A DNA stretch of 64,000 nt from Proteiniphilum acetatigenes DSM 18083 (GTDB lineage: Bacteria; Bacteroidota; Bacteroidia; Bacteroidales; Dysgonomonadaceae): contig NZ_KB905697.1 of NCBI RefSeq assembly GCF_000380985.1, forward strand, positions 62,001-126,000. The letters are read 5' to 3'. Below the pieces are notes generated by a model, which did not search any database, was not told the DNA's origin, and worked only from the letters and a program-made list of their open reading frames with translations. Shown piece after piece: positions 34,015 through 42,717 of the stretch; the first letter of the stretch is position 1, and each line of letters begins with the position of its first letter. Both the position numbers and the translations under genes were made by a program.

Positions 34015-34887
34015 CTACATGGATATCAACCCTTTACGGATAGCATAAAAAGTGAGTCCCGACACGGTTTTAATTCCTGTTTTTGAAATGATATTCTTTC
34101 TGTGCGTGAGGACTGTATTATGACTGATGTGTAGTTTTTCCGCTATCTCTTTATTAAGATATCCCTTCACTATAAGCCGCAGGATTTCCTCTTCGCGGTT
34201 GGTAAGCTGATGAACATGCCGGTCGGGTTGCTGCTGCGCATGATCTCCGGAAATGGCATGATGCAGGTGTCGGATACCGGTTGAGTCCAATTCGTTAAGT
34301 TTGGGTCGAAGTACTTTCTCTCGTAATCTATTGTGGATGGCAAGATCTTTTTCAAAAGAATGGACGGAGAAGATAATTGCATAAATAAGATTTTGATTGA
34401 ATTCTTTGGAGAGATGCCTGATTAAAATATTCTTCAGATCATGTAGCAATTCATAAGGGAAATCATCATCGAATAGAGTTTGATTCTGAAGATGTTCCGT
34501 CATTTTCTCTTTGAATTTCTGAAAGATATTATTAAGTATTTGCAGTTCTTCATTTTCGGAACCACTGATGGCAATAAAAGCATTCAGGTGTTTTCCGATG
34601 TTAGGTATCAGTTCGTGAATATAACTTTCCACCGTACACTGAAAATAATCGGCAATCGATTGGGCATCAAACAGAGCCAGCGAAGCCTCAGGGAGGTAGT
34701 TTTCATCGAGATAGACATTCAGGATAGTAAGAATGAAGTCGGGGTTGAGAGTATGTTCATCGCATAGTTCCAAAATAGTCTTATCTCCCACGCCAAGCCG
34801 TATTCCGAAACGGTTCAGTACAGGGACAAGCTCATTGTGCTCCATCAGCACATCGGCCATAACACTATATTGGTCCAATAAAGCCAC
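34015..34887 (-). CDS. LuxR-type regulator with an ScdA/RIC-like N-terminal region
   Basis: The 290-residue protein ends in a LuxR helix-turn-helix (about 228-285, LTNREEEILRLIVKGYLNKEIAEKLHISHNTVLTHRKNI read in parts). The N-terminal part (VLNRFGIRLGVGDKTILELCDEHTLNPDFILTILNVYL in parts) resembles the ScdA_N/DUF542-type segment of di-iron NO-stress repair proteins. Scattered His and Glu residues (HELIPNIGKH, LLHDLKNILIRH) recall a hemerythrin-like bundle. It starts with GTG overlapping the ygbA stop (TAGTG), so the two genes are coupled. A sensor of nitric oxide or redox state is a reasonable inference; metal binding is unproven. Confidence 0.75.
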   Translation of the reverse strand: MALLDQYSVMADVLMEHNELVPVLNRFGIRLGVGDKTILELCDEHTLNPDFILTILNVYLDENYLPEASLALFDAQSIADYFQCTVESYIHELIPNIGKHLNAFIAISGSENEELQILNNIFQKFKEKMTEHLQNQTLFDDDFPYELLHDLKNILIRHLSKEFNQNLIYAIIFSVHSFEKDLAIHNRLREKVLRPKLNELDSTGIRHLHHAISGDHAQQQPDRHVHQLTNREEEILRLIVKGYLNKEIAEKLHISHNTVLTHRKNIISKTGIKTVSGLTFYAIRKGLISM

Positions 34888-35228
34888 TATCTGTTTTGAT
34901 TTGATTTGACTTTTGCGGTAAAATCGCGATCATGCCTGTGTTCACGATAAAGATGACGAATAGCTGCCACAGGATGCACAAATAACATCCGTGGCCCTGC
35001 AAAACGCATTACTTCCTTGATTTTCATGCGCATGCTGCTCTTATAGCAGTGGACAGGACATTTGGCGCAGGTGGGCTTCTCTTCCCCAAAACGGCAAGTC
35101 TCTAATCGCTGCAAGGCATACTCTTGCAATGACCTGCATTCTGCACATAACTCCTTACCTGAACTGTGTTTAGAACGGCAGTAAATGGCAATCATCCTGC
35201 TGACAACTTTTTTCTCTCCTTCGTTCAT
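34887..35228 (-). CDS. ygbA: Nitrous-oxide-stimulated promoter family protein (YgbA-like)
   Basis: The small Cys-rich protein (113 residues) has the family pattern IAIYCRSKHSSGKELCAEC...LQEYALQRLETCRFGEEKPTCAKCPVHCYKSSMR (read in parts), with Cys pairs that probably bind metal, and a C-terminal MRFAGPRMLFVHPVAAIRHLY. In enterobacteria ygbA is induced by NO; the biochemical role is not well defined. It is unusual here in having a Shine-Dalgarno-like AAAGGAGT before the ATG. It forms an operon with the LuxR-type regulator. Confidence 0.88.
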   Translation of the reverse strand: MNEGEKKVVSRMIAIYCRSKHSSGKELCAECRSLQEYALQRLETCRFGEEKPTCAKCPVHCYKSSMRMKIKEVMRFAGPRMLFVHPVAAIRHLYREHRHDRDFTAKVKSNQNR

Positions 35229-35237
35229 CTATACTCC

Positions 35238-35395
35238 TTTTCAAAACGAACGTTTTCGTTAAGCAATACGAGTAGAAGACGAGTTTACTCGGATTATGCC
35301 GTTGCGAGAACTATTTCTATAAGCGAGCACAGAGGCAAAACTTGTTTTGACTATGTCAAGCGTAGAAATAGTGCAATAAACTTGAAAACGACTAA
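35238..35395 (-). repeat. Dispersed intergenic repeat, copy D (minus orientation)
   Basis: Read on the minus strand, this segment has TTCTACGCTTGACATAGTC, AAAACAAGTTTTGCCTCTG, GTGCTCGCTTATAG, an imperfect CGAGTAAACTCG palindrome, and CGTATTGCTTAACGAAAACG. These blocks match copy B and, for the last one, fragment E at 33.8 kb. It points toward ygbA, as other copies point toward their genes. No TAnnTTTG end is kept. Confidence 0.75.
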
Positions 35396-35448
35396 TAGAA
35401 TTAAAGTGTAAAATTAACCATATTATTTTTCGCAACCAAATCGATAGT

Positions 35449-36786
35449 CTAATAAAAAGAGTCCTCTTTATCCGGCGGTGGTTTCACTGTTGTCTTTTTT
35501 AAAATTTGATAATCGCCCTGCGAATTTCTATTTACCTCATATCCTTCATTGAGTTCAATCACCCATCCCTCTCCGACAATCCTCTTACCGGTTATTTCCA
35601 ACGGTTCCGAAACAATTACCCATCGCCAATCATTTCTGAGCAATGCCCCTCCTTTCTCTACGGTAAGGACGCCCCAATTATCACTAAGCGTGATGGTAGG
35701 ATAAACTGTTCCCTCATCCTCATCAAGAGGAATGAGATTTTGCGGATTGAAAGACATATTCATCTCTTCCAATCGTATTTCGAGACGCGGCTCCTCGAAA
35801 AATTTCTCCCGATACATATCAAGTAGCAAATTATTGGATACTTCCCGTTTGCTCTCTTCATCGGCAATTGTGCGGCCCCGATAATCTTCGGCAACCTGTT
35901 TTACATACGATTGCAACAGGATGCGCCTATCTACTCCGAATGCTTCTGAGAAGAATTCGGTGAGTTGTGTTTCTCCATCCACTTTTTTATTCCAATGGTT
36001 ATCCTTCTGATAGAGGAAAAATCCGTACACCGGTACTGTTTCATAGGCAAATGAGCGTACAAATGAGGGTACTTTTTCAAACTGTTCGATCCGCCGGATA
36101 AGATATTCTCTCCACTGCCATTTATTACGTCCACTCATTATCTGCCCCGTGTATGTAGCCAATCCTTCCAGTAATTCGAGACTATTTTCTGTTGTTTCGG
36201 ATCCCCGGTATAGCATTTGACGATATTTCCTGAAAATTAATGCATTTCTCAGATGCTCCTCTGCCCGGTTAAATCTTCGGGCTTTTAATGCCGCTTCCAG
36301 CGCTGCCATTTCAAGACGTAAGTATATCCTCCCTTCTCTGATATCCAAATGGTTATTCTCTTCCCTCCTGATCTGAAAACCAAGTGAAGGTTGGGCTACG
36401 TGAAACAACTCATGGGTAATAAGATCAACACGATCATGTTCGTTGGCAGATAATGGTAATGTTATCATCGCCCAATGAGTACCGCTCCATTGGATATCGG
36501 TATTGGAAAAGGTTACTTCTTTGGGTAATATGCCCTTGTAAATGCCTTTATCGAATTTCAAGACACCCCGTGCATCGGGCAAGTTGGCATAAACCTCTCT
36601 TGTCGCGGTATCTACAAGGAGGATAGGACCGTAAATATCTTTATCCCACAACCCCTGATGCAGAAAGGTGGCTTCCTCCACTTGTCGGAAGTAGAGTAAG
36701 AGCGAGTCCGCAGGATAGTGCGACGCCTGTACGGTCATGATCATAGAGAACAGACCCGTAAACAATATGCCTGTAAGCATTTTCAT
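35449..36786 (-). CDS. Putative secreted zinc metallopeptidase
   Basis: I do not recognise the family by name. The 445-residue protein has a signal peptide (ending VQASH) and a gluzincin motif HELFH at 125-129, with a likely third ligand Glu207 in LLEGLATYTG. That is the HExxH...E arrangement of the M1/M4-like clan. The N-terminal part is mixed alpha/beta; the last 100 residues look like a beta-rich domain with a basic, Pro-rich end. It is likely periplasmic or surface exposed. The downstream neighbour is the ygbA unit across a 220-base repeat gap; no operon is evident. Confidence 0.65.
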   Translation of the reverse strand: MKMLTGILFTGLFSMIMTVQASHYPADSLLLYFRQVEEATFLHQGLWDKDIYGPILLVDTATREVYANLPDARGVLKFDKGIYKGILPKEVTFSNTDIQWSGTHWAMITLPLSANEHDRVDLITHELFHVAQPSLGFQIRREENNHLDIREGRIYLRLEMAALEAALKARRFNRAEEHLRNALIFRKYRQMLYRGSETTENSLELLEGLATYTGQIMSGRNKWQWREYLIRRIEQFEKVPSFVRSFAYETVPVYGFFLYQKDNHWNKKVDGETQLTEFFSEAFGVDRRILLQSYVKQVAEDYRGRTIADEESKREVSNNLLLDMYREKFFEEPRLEIRLEEMNMSFNPQNLIPLDEDEGTVYPTITLSDNWGVLTVEKGGALLRNDWRWVIVSEPLEITGKRIVGEGWVIELNEGYEVNRNSQGDYQILKKTTVKPPPDKEDSFY

Positions 36787-36845
36787 TGCTTTACGATTTA
36801 GGTAACAGCTTATTCATTTTCATTTCGCGGGTAAGCCGGCTCTGT

Positions 36846-37622
36846 TTATTTCCGCATCACTTTTGCGGAAAGCAGGGTAACCCATTTTCTTGGCAGGAAG
36901 CGAATACCGAAAGGAGCCAATTTGTTCATAGCACCATGGATAATCATGGGTTTGCCTTTCATCATAGCCCTGAATCCCAGTTCGGCCACCGCCCTCGCAT
37001 CAGCGATCTTCACGTTCTTCACCAATTGGGATGCATTCATTTTCGACACCTCACCAAAATAGGTGCTGGTAGGTCCCGGACAAAGAGTGGTAACAGTAAT
37101 TTGATCTTTTTTCAGTTCATTTCCAATCGCTTCCGACAGGTGAAGGACAAATGCTTTAGAGGCAAAGTATACCGCCATCATAGGTCCGGGCTGAAAAGCT
37201 GCTGTGGAAGAAAGATTTAATATCCTCCCCCCTTTTCGTCCTTTCCATTCCTGTACAAATAGATGGGTCAGGTGTGTAAGCGAAGTTATATTCAGGGTTA
37301 TCATTTCTTCGTAACACTCCCAGGGCGTATCGGAAAATGCTCCGTAATCACCGAAGCCGGCATTGTTGACCAGATAATCCACGTCGAAACCTTTTCCCTT
37401 CACTTCCTGAAAAAGTTCTCCTGCAGCACCGGGACGGGAGAGGTCTTTCACCAACAGATATACGGAAATATCATACCGGCTCTCCAGTTGTTCTTTCAAC
37501 AACTGCAACCTGTCACCACTACGGGCGGTCAGGATCAGATCGCACCGGTTCTCTGCAAAAAGGAAAGCCAATTCCTTCCCTATCCCTTTGGATGCTCCCG
37601 TGATCAATGCCGTTTTATTCAT
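36846..37622 (-). CDS. Short-chain dehydrogenase/reductase
   Basis: This 258-residue classical SDR has the NAD(P)-binding GASKGIGKELA at 8-18, VNNAGFGDYG near 89-98 and the catalytic YxxxK as YFASK near 155. It resembles the DltE/YqjQ-type oxidoreductases, but the substrate is unknown. An Arg near the end of the second strand (LTARSG) favours NADPH. It appears to be a single-gene unit with a TAATTTTG promoter box 30 bases upstream. Confidence 0.88.
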   Translation of the reverse strand: MNKTALITGASKGIGKELAFLFAENRCDLILTARSGDRLQLLKEQLESRYDISVYLLVKDLSRPGAAGELFQEVKGKGFDVDYLVNNAGFGDYGAFSDTPWECYEEMITLNITSLTHLTHLFVQEWKGRKGGRILNLSSTAAFQPGPMMAVYFASKAFVLHLSEAIGNELKKDQITVTTLCPGPTSTYFGEVSKMNASQLVKNVKIADARAVAELGFRAMMKGKPMIIHGAMNKLAPFGIRFLPRKWVTLLSAKVMRK

Positions 37623-37651
37623 ACGATTATTTTACTCCATCCAATTTATGG

Positions 37652-37659
37652 CAAAATTA
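37652..37659 (-). promoter_or_regulatory. Promoter -7 box for the SDR gene
   Basis: TAATTTTG on the minus strand fits TAnnTTTG and has a TTTG about 22 bases upstream. Confidence 0.5.
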
Positions 37660-37811
37660 AACTATTTTTTTGCTTACCTGTCAAATATGGAGGATAAATT
37701 GATGTGATGATGTAATGATATGATAATGGAGATGGATAAAGGATAGTATGCTTCGCACGATAAAAGATAGAAGTGAAGGTGTGGAAAGTCAGGAAAATTG
37801 AATGGCAAGGC

Positions 37812-37863
37812 ATTGCAGAGAGGAAGGCCACAATCCAGCTTTCCATCGCAAACACTCTGCAAT
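37812..37863. other. 52-base inverted repeat/hairpin in the rodA-SDR gap
   Basis: Outer arms ATTGCAGAG (37812-37820) and CTCTGCAAT (37855-37863) are perfect. The inner arms GGAAGGC and GCTTTCC match at 6 of 7 positions. It could be a small structured RNA or a relic of a mobile repeat. The rest of the 313-base gap (37623-37935) holds only AT-rich sequence and the rodA terminator. Confidence 0.5.
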
Positions 37864-37890
37864 ATTAATTAAATTGGGTTCTAATTGATG

Positions 37891-37925
37891 GAGCGTATTC
37901 AGGTTGTGATAATCAGGATACGCTC
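37891..37925 (-). terminator. Likely terminator after rodA
   Basis: The stem GAGCGTAT/ATACGCTC lies 11 bases beyond the rodA stop on the minus strand. The following T-rich stretch is weak. Confidence 0.6.
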
Positions 37926-37935
37926 ACTGTTTATT

Positions 37936-39396
37936 TCAACTCCGTTTTCTCGATTTATCGATCCGAAGAAAAATAAAGAGTAAAATAGTAAATCCCCATA
38001 ACGAAGATCCTCCGTAACTGAAAAAAGGCAACGGAATTCCAATAACGGGCATAATACCGATTACCATACCGATATTGACGATCATATGAAACAGGAAGAC
38101 GCCTGCCACACCATAACCATAAGTGCGACCAAAAACTGTTGTCTGCCGCTCTGCCAGACGGAACAGTCGGAGCACAAAGAACATCATGAGCAACAGTACA
38201 ACGGAGGAGCCGATAAATCCGTGTTCCTCACCTATAGTACAGAAAATAAAATCGGTATCCTGTTCGGGAACATACTTGAGCTTCGTCTGTGTACCATTGA
38301 GGAATCCTTTTCCTGTCAACCCTCCTGATCCGATGGCGATTTTGGATTGTCCCACATGATATCCCGCTCCACTCAGATCCTGTTCCATTCCCAAAGTCAC
38401 CTTAATACGCATTTGCTGGTGCGGCTGAAGCACATCGTAAAACACATACTCCACCGATTCAAGAAAGGCAAAAGAGCCGATCAGAAACAGAAAAATATAG
38501 AGATATGTTCTTTTTCCGTACCTGAAAAAATGGAACAACAGATAAAGGGCAGTATACGATAATGCTATGATAGCAACTATTCCCCAGTCTACATTTACGG
38601 AAAAAAATGAAGCCACAAAAGCCAGTAAAAAAATAGCAGCTACCGACAGCAGAAGAGTGATGAACGTGTTACGCCGTTTGATATAATTCCATATCATGGC
38701 TGCCGAGAAAATAATAATGAGAATGACTGTGACGAACTCTCCTTCGGAAAGGGCACCCATCTGTTCATCAGAGAATCGGATACCCAGAATAAAATAGAGG
38801 ATAGCTGCGATCCCCATAAAAAGGAATCCACCGGGTAACCCTTCTCTGTATAACACCAGGATAAAACTCAGGTAGACAAGCGCCGTACCCGTTTCGCTCT
38901 GTGCAATTACCAGGATCACCGGTAACAGGATGATAGCACTTACCAACCAGAGATTCTTCCGTTCCATCAGGTGAAAGCTATATGAATTGAATACCCTGGC
39001 CAATGTAAGGGCAATAATAAATTTCATAAATTCTGCGGGTTGCAGCCGCACCGGCCCGATAATCAGCCATGAACGGGAGCCATTGATTTCTTCCGCCACC
39101 AAAAGTGTGACTACCAGTAATAGAATACCTGCCAGATAAAATAGAAATGCATAAGTTTCGTAGAAAGCCGTATCGATTTTCAGCAGTACAAAAGCCAGGA
39201 GGAATGAAGTACCCATCCAGATCAACTGCATCCCTGCCCTGGAAGAAAGGTCGAACAGTCCCGTAGCATTTTCCAGATCGAAACTGGCCGCATAGATATT
39301 GAGCCATCCAAGCAGCACGAAAACGAGGTAGAAAATGACAGTCGGCTTGTCTACTTTCCCCTTTTCTTCTATTTCGTTTCTTCCCTGATAGATCAT
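37936..39396 (-). CDS. rodA: Rod-shape-determining protein RodA (SEDS peptidoglycan polymerase)
   Basis: RodA is the inner-membrane glycosyltransferase that elongates glycan strands with PBP2 in the elongasome. The 486-residue protein has ten or more membrane helices and SEDS motifs such as RLQPAEFMKFIIAL, AQSETGTALVYLSF, GLTGKGFLNGTQTKLKYVPEQDTDFIFCTIGEEHGFIGS (read in parts) and the final GIPLPFFSYGGSSLW. It is longer than E. coli RodA because of extra central helices, which I understand is common in Bacteroidetes. It is the last gene of the mre cluster, 16 bases after mrdA. Confidence 0.95.
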   Translation of the reverse strand: MIYQGRNEIEEKGKVDKPTVIFYLVFVLLGWLNIYAASFDLENATGLFDLSSRAGMQLIWMGTSFLLAFVLLKIDTAFYETYAFLFYLAGILLLVVTLLVAEEINGSRSWLIIGPVRLQPAEFMKFIIALTLARVFNSYSFHLMERKNLWLVSAIILLPVILVIAQSETGTALVYLSFILVLYREGLPGGFLFMGIAAILYFILGIRFSDEQMGALSEGEFVTVILIIIFSAAMIWNYIKRRNTFITLLLSVAAIFLLAFVASFFSVNVDWGIVAIIALSYTALYLLFHFFRYGKRTYLYIFLFLIGSFAFLESVEYVFYDVLQPHQQMRIKVTLGMEQDLSGAGYHVGQSKIAIGSGGLTGKGFLNGTQTKLKYVPEQDTDFIFCTIGEEHGFIGSSVVLLLMMFFVLRLFRLAERQTTVFGRTYGYGVAGVFLFHMIVNIGMVIGIMPVIGIPLPFFSYGGSSLWGFTILLFIFLRIDKSRKRS

Positions 39397-39412
39397 TATA
39401 TCTTATTCTTTA

Positions 39413-41305
39413 TTAATTGTTAGGAGACTTACTGACAGGCAGATTTCTGGTGTACACATAGGGTAGTATTTCACGGTTCATGATAGTGGTCTCTAACCAT
39501 TGATCACTCTCCGGTATCTCTCCCCTGAAGAATTTCTGCATCATCAACCTTGCGATAGGGACAGCATTTGTCGCACCAAACCGTCCATTCTCCACAATGA
39601 CGGCGATAGCCACCTGCGGATTATCTTTCGGCGCAAAGCCCATAAAGAGCGAGTGGTCATCACCATGCGGGTTTTCAGCCGTACCGGTCTTACCGCATAC
39701 TTCCACAAACGGTGCCAGATTAATACCACGACAGGTACCCATCGTCACCGCATCAGCCATCCCCTCGACAGTTATATCGAAATACTCCCTGTTGATACCT
39801 GAGTCATGTCTCGTAGTATAGGTTCCCTCCAGTGCCGCTCCTTTGCGTTCTTTTACCACATGGGGTGTATAATAATATCCCCTGTTGGCGATCATAGCAC
39901 CCAGGTTGGCGATCTGCAAAGGCGTGGCAAGGATCTCACCCTGCCCGATGGCGATGGAGATTATATTATGTGCATTCCAACGTTCCGTTTTGAAGACGTT
40001 TGTATAGAACTTGCTGTTGGGAATAAATCCCCTTTTCTCGGAAGGGAGATCTACTCCCAACGGATAACCAAAGCCCATATCCACCATATGGTCGCGCCAT
40101 ACGTCGAAAGCTGCCCCTACCGTTGCATATTTGTTCCTGTTACTCAACATGCCGTTCAATCCGTAACAGAAGAAAGAGTTACAGGAGGTAGTGAGGGCAT
40201 ACTGAAGAGATAACGGTGAAGCGTGAGGATGGCAGCCGGGACGTCCTCCCAGCGGAGGATATCCGCCATAACAGGCATATCGTGTCTCGGGCGTGATAAT
40301 ACCTTCCTGCAGGAAGATGAGTCCCTGTGTAGGTTTAAAGGTTGATCCCGGCGGATATGTACCGGCAATAGCCCTGTTGATAAGCGGTTTAAACGGATTG
40401 CTTTCAAGCTGCCGGTAATTCGCGCTGAAACTTTTTCCGGTAAGAAGTACGGGGTCGTAGGTAGGGGCCGATACCATGCAGAGTATCTCACCCGTTTTTG
40501 GATCGATCATCACAATACTTCCCACTTTGTTGTGCATCAGCTTCTCACCGTATGCCTGCAGATCGATATCGATACCCAGAGTAAGGTCTTTCCCCGACAC
40601 CGGCGCTTTATCATGCGCTCCATCTTCATATTTTCCCTGCACTCTCCCATGTGCATCGCGGAGAAGTATTTCTACCCCTTTTTCACCCCGAAGATCTTCT
40701 TCATGCGACAACTCAATACCCGATTTTCCGACATAATCACCCCTCACATAATAGGGATCGGCTGCCATCTTATTCTTATCAACTTCGGCTACGTAACCGA
40801 GGATAAGTCCCATGTTGGGGTAATTGTATTGCCGCTCCGTACGGCTTTGGATATAAACTCCTGGAAATTTATATAGTTTCTCCTGCAATAGCCCATACTC
40901 CTCCACATTAAGCTGTGTCATGAACAGTTGCGGGGTATAGGATGAATAACCCGGGTTCTTTCGGCGGTCTCTCATATCGGCATCCAGGGTATAAAACCGT
41001 TCCATATCGATATTGAGTGTACGGCAAAAATCGAGCGTATCGAACTGTTTCATCTCCCGGACCACCATCATCACATCATATGTAGGCCTGTTATAGACCA
41101 GCAGTTTACCATTCCGGTCGTATATGGCACCTCTTGCCGGATAGAGAGTTCTACGGAGGAAAGCGTTACTGTCGGCATACTCCCTGTATTGGGGACTCAT
41201 CAACTGCAACTTGAAGAGTTGAGCCACATACACCAATACGATTATTACCACTACTGCGGCAATAACATATCGTCTTTTGGCAAGGGGATTAGCATTATTG
41301 TTCAC
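39413..41305 (-). CDS. mrdA: Penicillin-binding protein 2 (transpeptidase)
   Basis: PBP2 cross-links peptidoglycan during sidewall elongation with RodA. The 630-residue protein has one N-terminal membrane anchor (about 11-33) and a PBP dimer domain (RGAIYDRNGKLL at 58-69). The transpeptidase domain has all three motifs: Ser321-Thr-Phe-Lys324, SCN at 374-376 and KTG at 539-541. The start is GTG, overlapping the mreD end by 11 bases. It is the target of mecillinam in other bacteria. Confidence 0.95.
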   Translation of the reverse strand: MNNNANPLAKRRYVIAAVVVIIVLVYVAQLFKLQLMSPQYREYADSNAFLRRTLYPARGAIYDRNGKLLVYNRPTYDVMMVVREMKQFDTLDFCRTLNIDMERFYTLDADMRDRRKNPGYSSYTPQLFMTQLNVEEYGLLQEKLYKFPGVYIQSRTERQYNYPNMGLILGYVAEVDKNKMAADPYYVRGDYVGKSGIELSHEEDLRGEKGVEILLRDAHGRVQGKYEDGAHDKAPVSGKDLTLGIDIDLQAYGEKLMHNKVGSIVMIDPKTGEILCMVSAPTYDPVLLTGKSFSANYRQLESNPFKPLINRAIAGTYPPGSTFKPTQGLIFLQEGIITPETRYACYGGYPPLGGRPGCHPHASPLSLQYALTTSCNSFFCYGLNGMLSNRNKYATVGAAFDVWRDHMVDMGFGYPLGVDLPSEKRGFIPNSKFYTNVFKTERWNAHNIISIAIGQGEILATPLQIANLGAMIANRGYYYTPHVVKERKGAALEGTYTTRHDSGINREYFDITVEGMADAVTMGTCRGINLAPFVEVCGKTGTAENPHGDDHSLFMGFAPKDNPQVAIAVIVENGRFGATNAVPIARLMMQKFFRGEIPESDQWLETTIMNREILPYVYTRNLPVSKSPNN

Positions 41306-41810
41306 CGGCTTTTCTCCTAAACATTAAACTATCTAACGCAATAATCAACGGAATCGTGATGACAGATGAGGTCGCGATCCGCAACAGAGTATTCTTCAGA
41401 TTAAAGAGTGTGAACGATTCGATAAAAAATAACAACGTGAGATGCAGGAGTACCATGAAAATAGTGAATCGCACGAAAGGGCCGGCGGCAGTATTGATAC
41501 CGGGTACGAAATCATCGTATCCTTCTCTTTCAAAGAAAAGTCCTAGGATATTCTTTCTAAGAGCCGCCACAATAGTAATTGCAGCCGCATTCATTCCCGG
41601 TGTATTTAAAAATATATCGATGATCAACCCCATCAAAAAGGCGGAAGTGATCACATAATAGAGGTTTCTGCCTACCGGCAGCTTCAGCAGGAAATAGATA
41701 TACAGAACAGGAGTGGCAATACCAAACAGGCTGATCCGGTTCAGCAGCAACGTCTGAAGCAGGATCAGCGCCACAAAAAGCACTATTTCGTATATATAAC
41801 TCAATTTCAT
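41295..41810 (-). CDS. mreD: Rod-shape-determining membrane protein MreD
   Basis: The small integral membrane protein (171 residues, about five helices) lies between mreC and mrdA. Its sequence has the weakly conserved MreD pattern (LYFLLKLPVGRNLYYVITSAFLMGLIIDIFLNTPGMNAAA read in parts). The identification rests on gene order, size and topology more than on motifs. The start overlaps the mreC stop by four bases (ATGA) and its end overlaps the mrdA GTG, indicating tight coupling. Confidence 0.9.
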   Translation of the reverse strand: MKLSYIYEIVLFVALILLQTLLLNRISLFGIATPVLYIYFLLKLPVGRNLYYVITSAFLMGLIIDIFLNTPGMNAAAITIVAALRKNILGLFFEREGYDDFVPGINTAAGPFVRFTIFMVLLHLTLLFFIESFTLFNLKNTLLRIATSSVITIPLIIALDSLMFRRKAGEQ

Positions 41811-42655
41811 TCCTGTAACGTCTCTTCAAGCTGTTTCTGCTCCTCATAATAGGTGTCATCGATCACCAGCACGTCCTGCAACGTATAGAAATTGGTGGCC
41901 AGTTGAATATTGAATGTATTGAAATTATCATCCTTCGACTGTCCCTCACTACTCACAAAACCAATGATAGTATTTCTGGGAAAGATGCGGGAAAAGCTGG
42001 TCATCACAGTATCACCCTTATGAAAATCTTCATGCTTAGGCAACTCCTGCAATTGCGCTTCCCCGATACTTGTCCCGTCCCAGGAGACAGAACCGTAATT
42101 TTCAGAATTTTTCAGCCTGGCACTTAACCGGAATTTGGGATTAATAACCGGAATTACCACTGAGAAGTTCGGCGACACAACCGACACCACACCTACCACA
42201 CCACCTGTTGAGATCACCCCCATATCGGGTTTGATGCCGTGCTGAGATCCTTTACTGATCGTGATAAAATTATTTACACCCGAAAAACTCAGGTTGACTA
42301 CTTCGGCAGGGATATAACCGAATTGTGGCATCGGAACGGAATCACTTACAAATGCATTCACTTCCGAGGAATCGACAGCGGTAAGGATATTAATCCGGTC
42401 TTTGAGTGCAAGGATCTGTTTCTCCAGTTCAGCACTTCGTTCCAACAACAACTGATTATTTTTCTTCAGATGGAAGAACGATGTAACATCCCTGGAGAGC
42501 GAGTAAAACCATCCTGTTACCTGATTGGCTGAAGTAAGATAGACGCTGCGTTGATAGGAATTATGCGTAAAAACGAGATAGAAACTGAATGCTACCAGCA
42601 GTGCGGCAAGCAACCAGTGACTATTCCGAATGATAAAGTTAAAAAGATTACGCAT
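41807..42655 (-). CDS. mreC: Rod-shape-determining protein MreC
   Basis: This bitopic protein of the elongasome joins MreB and the periplasmic enzymes. The 282-residue product has one N-terminal membrane helix (about 10-28) and a coiled-coil stretch (KKNNQLLLERSAELEKQILALKDRI, in parts). The periplasmic beta-domain contains GSQHGIKPDMGVISTGGVVGVVS, the MreC signature. The gap of 62 bases to mreB is the largest inside the cluster. Confidence 0.94.
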   Translation of the reverse strand: MRNLFNFIIRNSHWLLAALLVAFSFYLVFTHNSYQRSVYLTSANQVTGWFYSLSRDVTSFFHLKKNNQLLLERSAELEKQILALKDRINILTAVDSSEVNAFVSDSVPMPQFGYIPAEVVNLSFSGVNNFITISKGSQHGIKPDMGVISTGGVVGVVSVVSPNFSVVIPVINPKFRLSARLKNSENYGSVSWDGTSIGEAQLQELPKHEDFHKGDTVMTSFSRIFPRNTIIGFVSSEGQSKDDNFNTFNIQLATNFYTLQDVLVIDDTYYEEQKQLEETLQE

Positions 42656-42717
42656 ATAAACCTATGCCTTATGTCTTATTCCCTTCCCTTAGCTACCAGC
42701 TAAGAACTCACGGTAAA

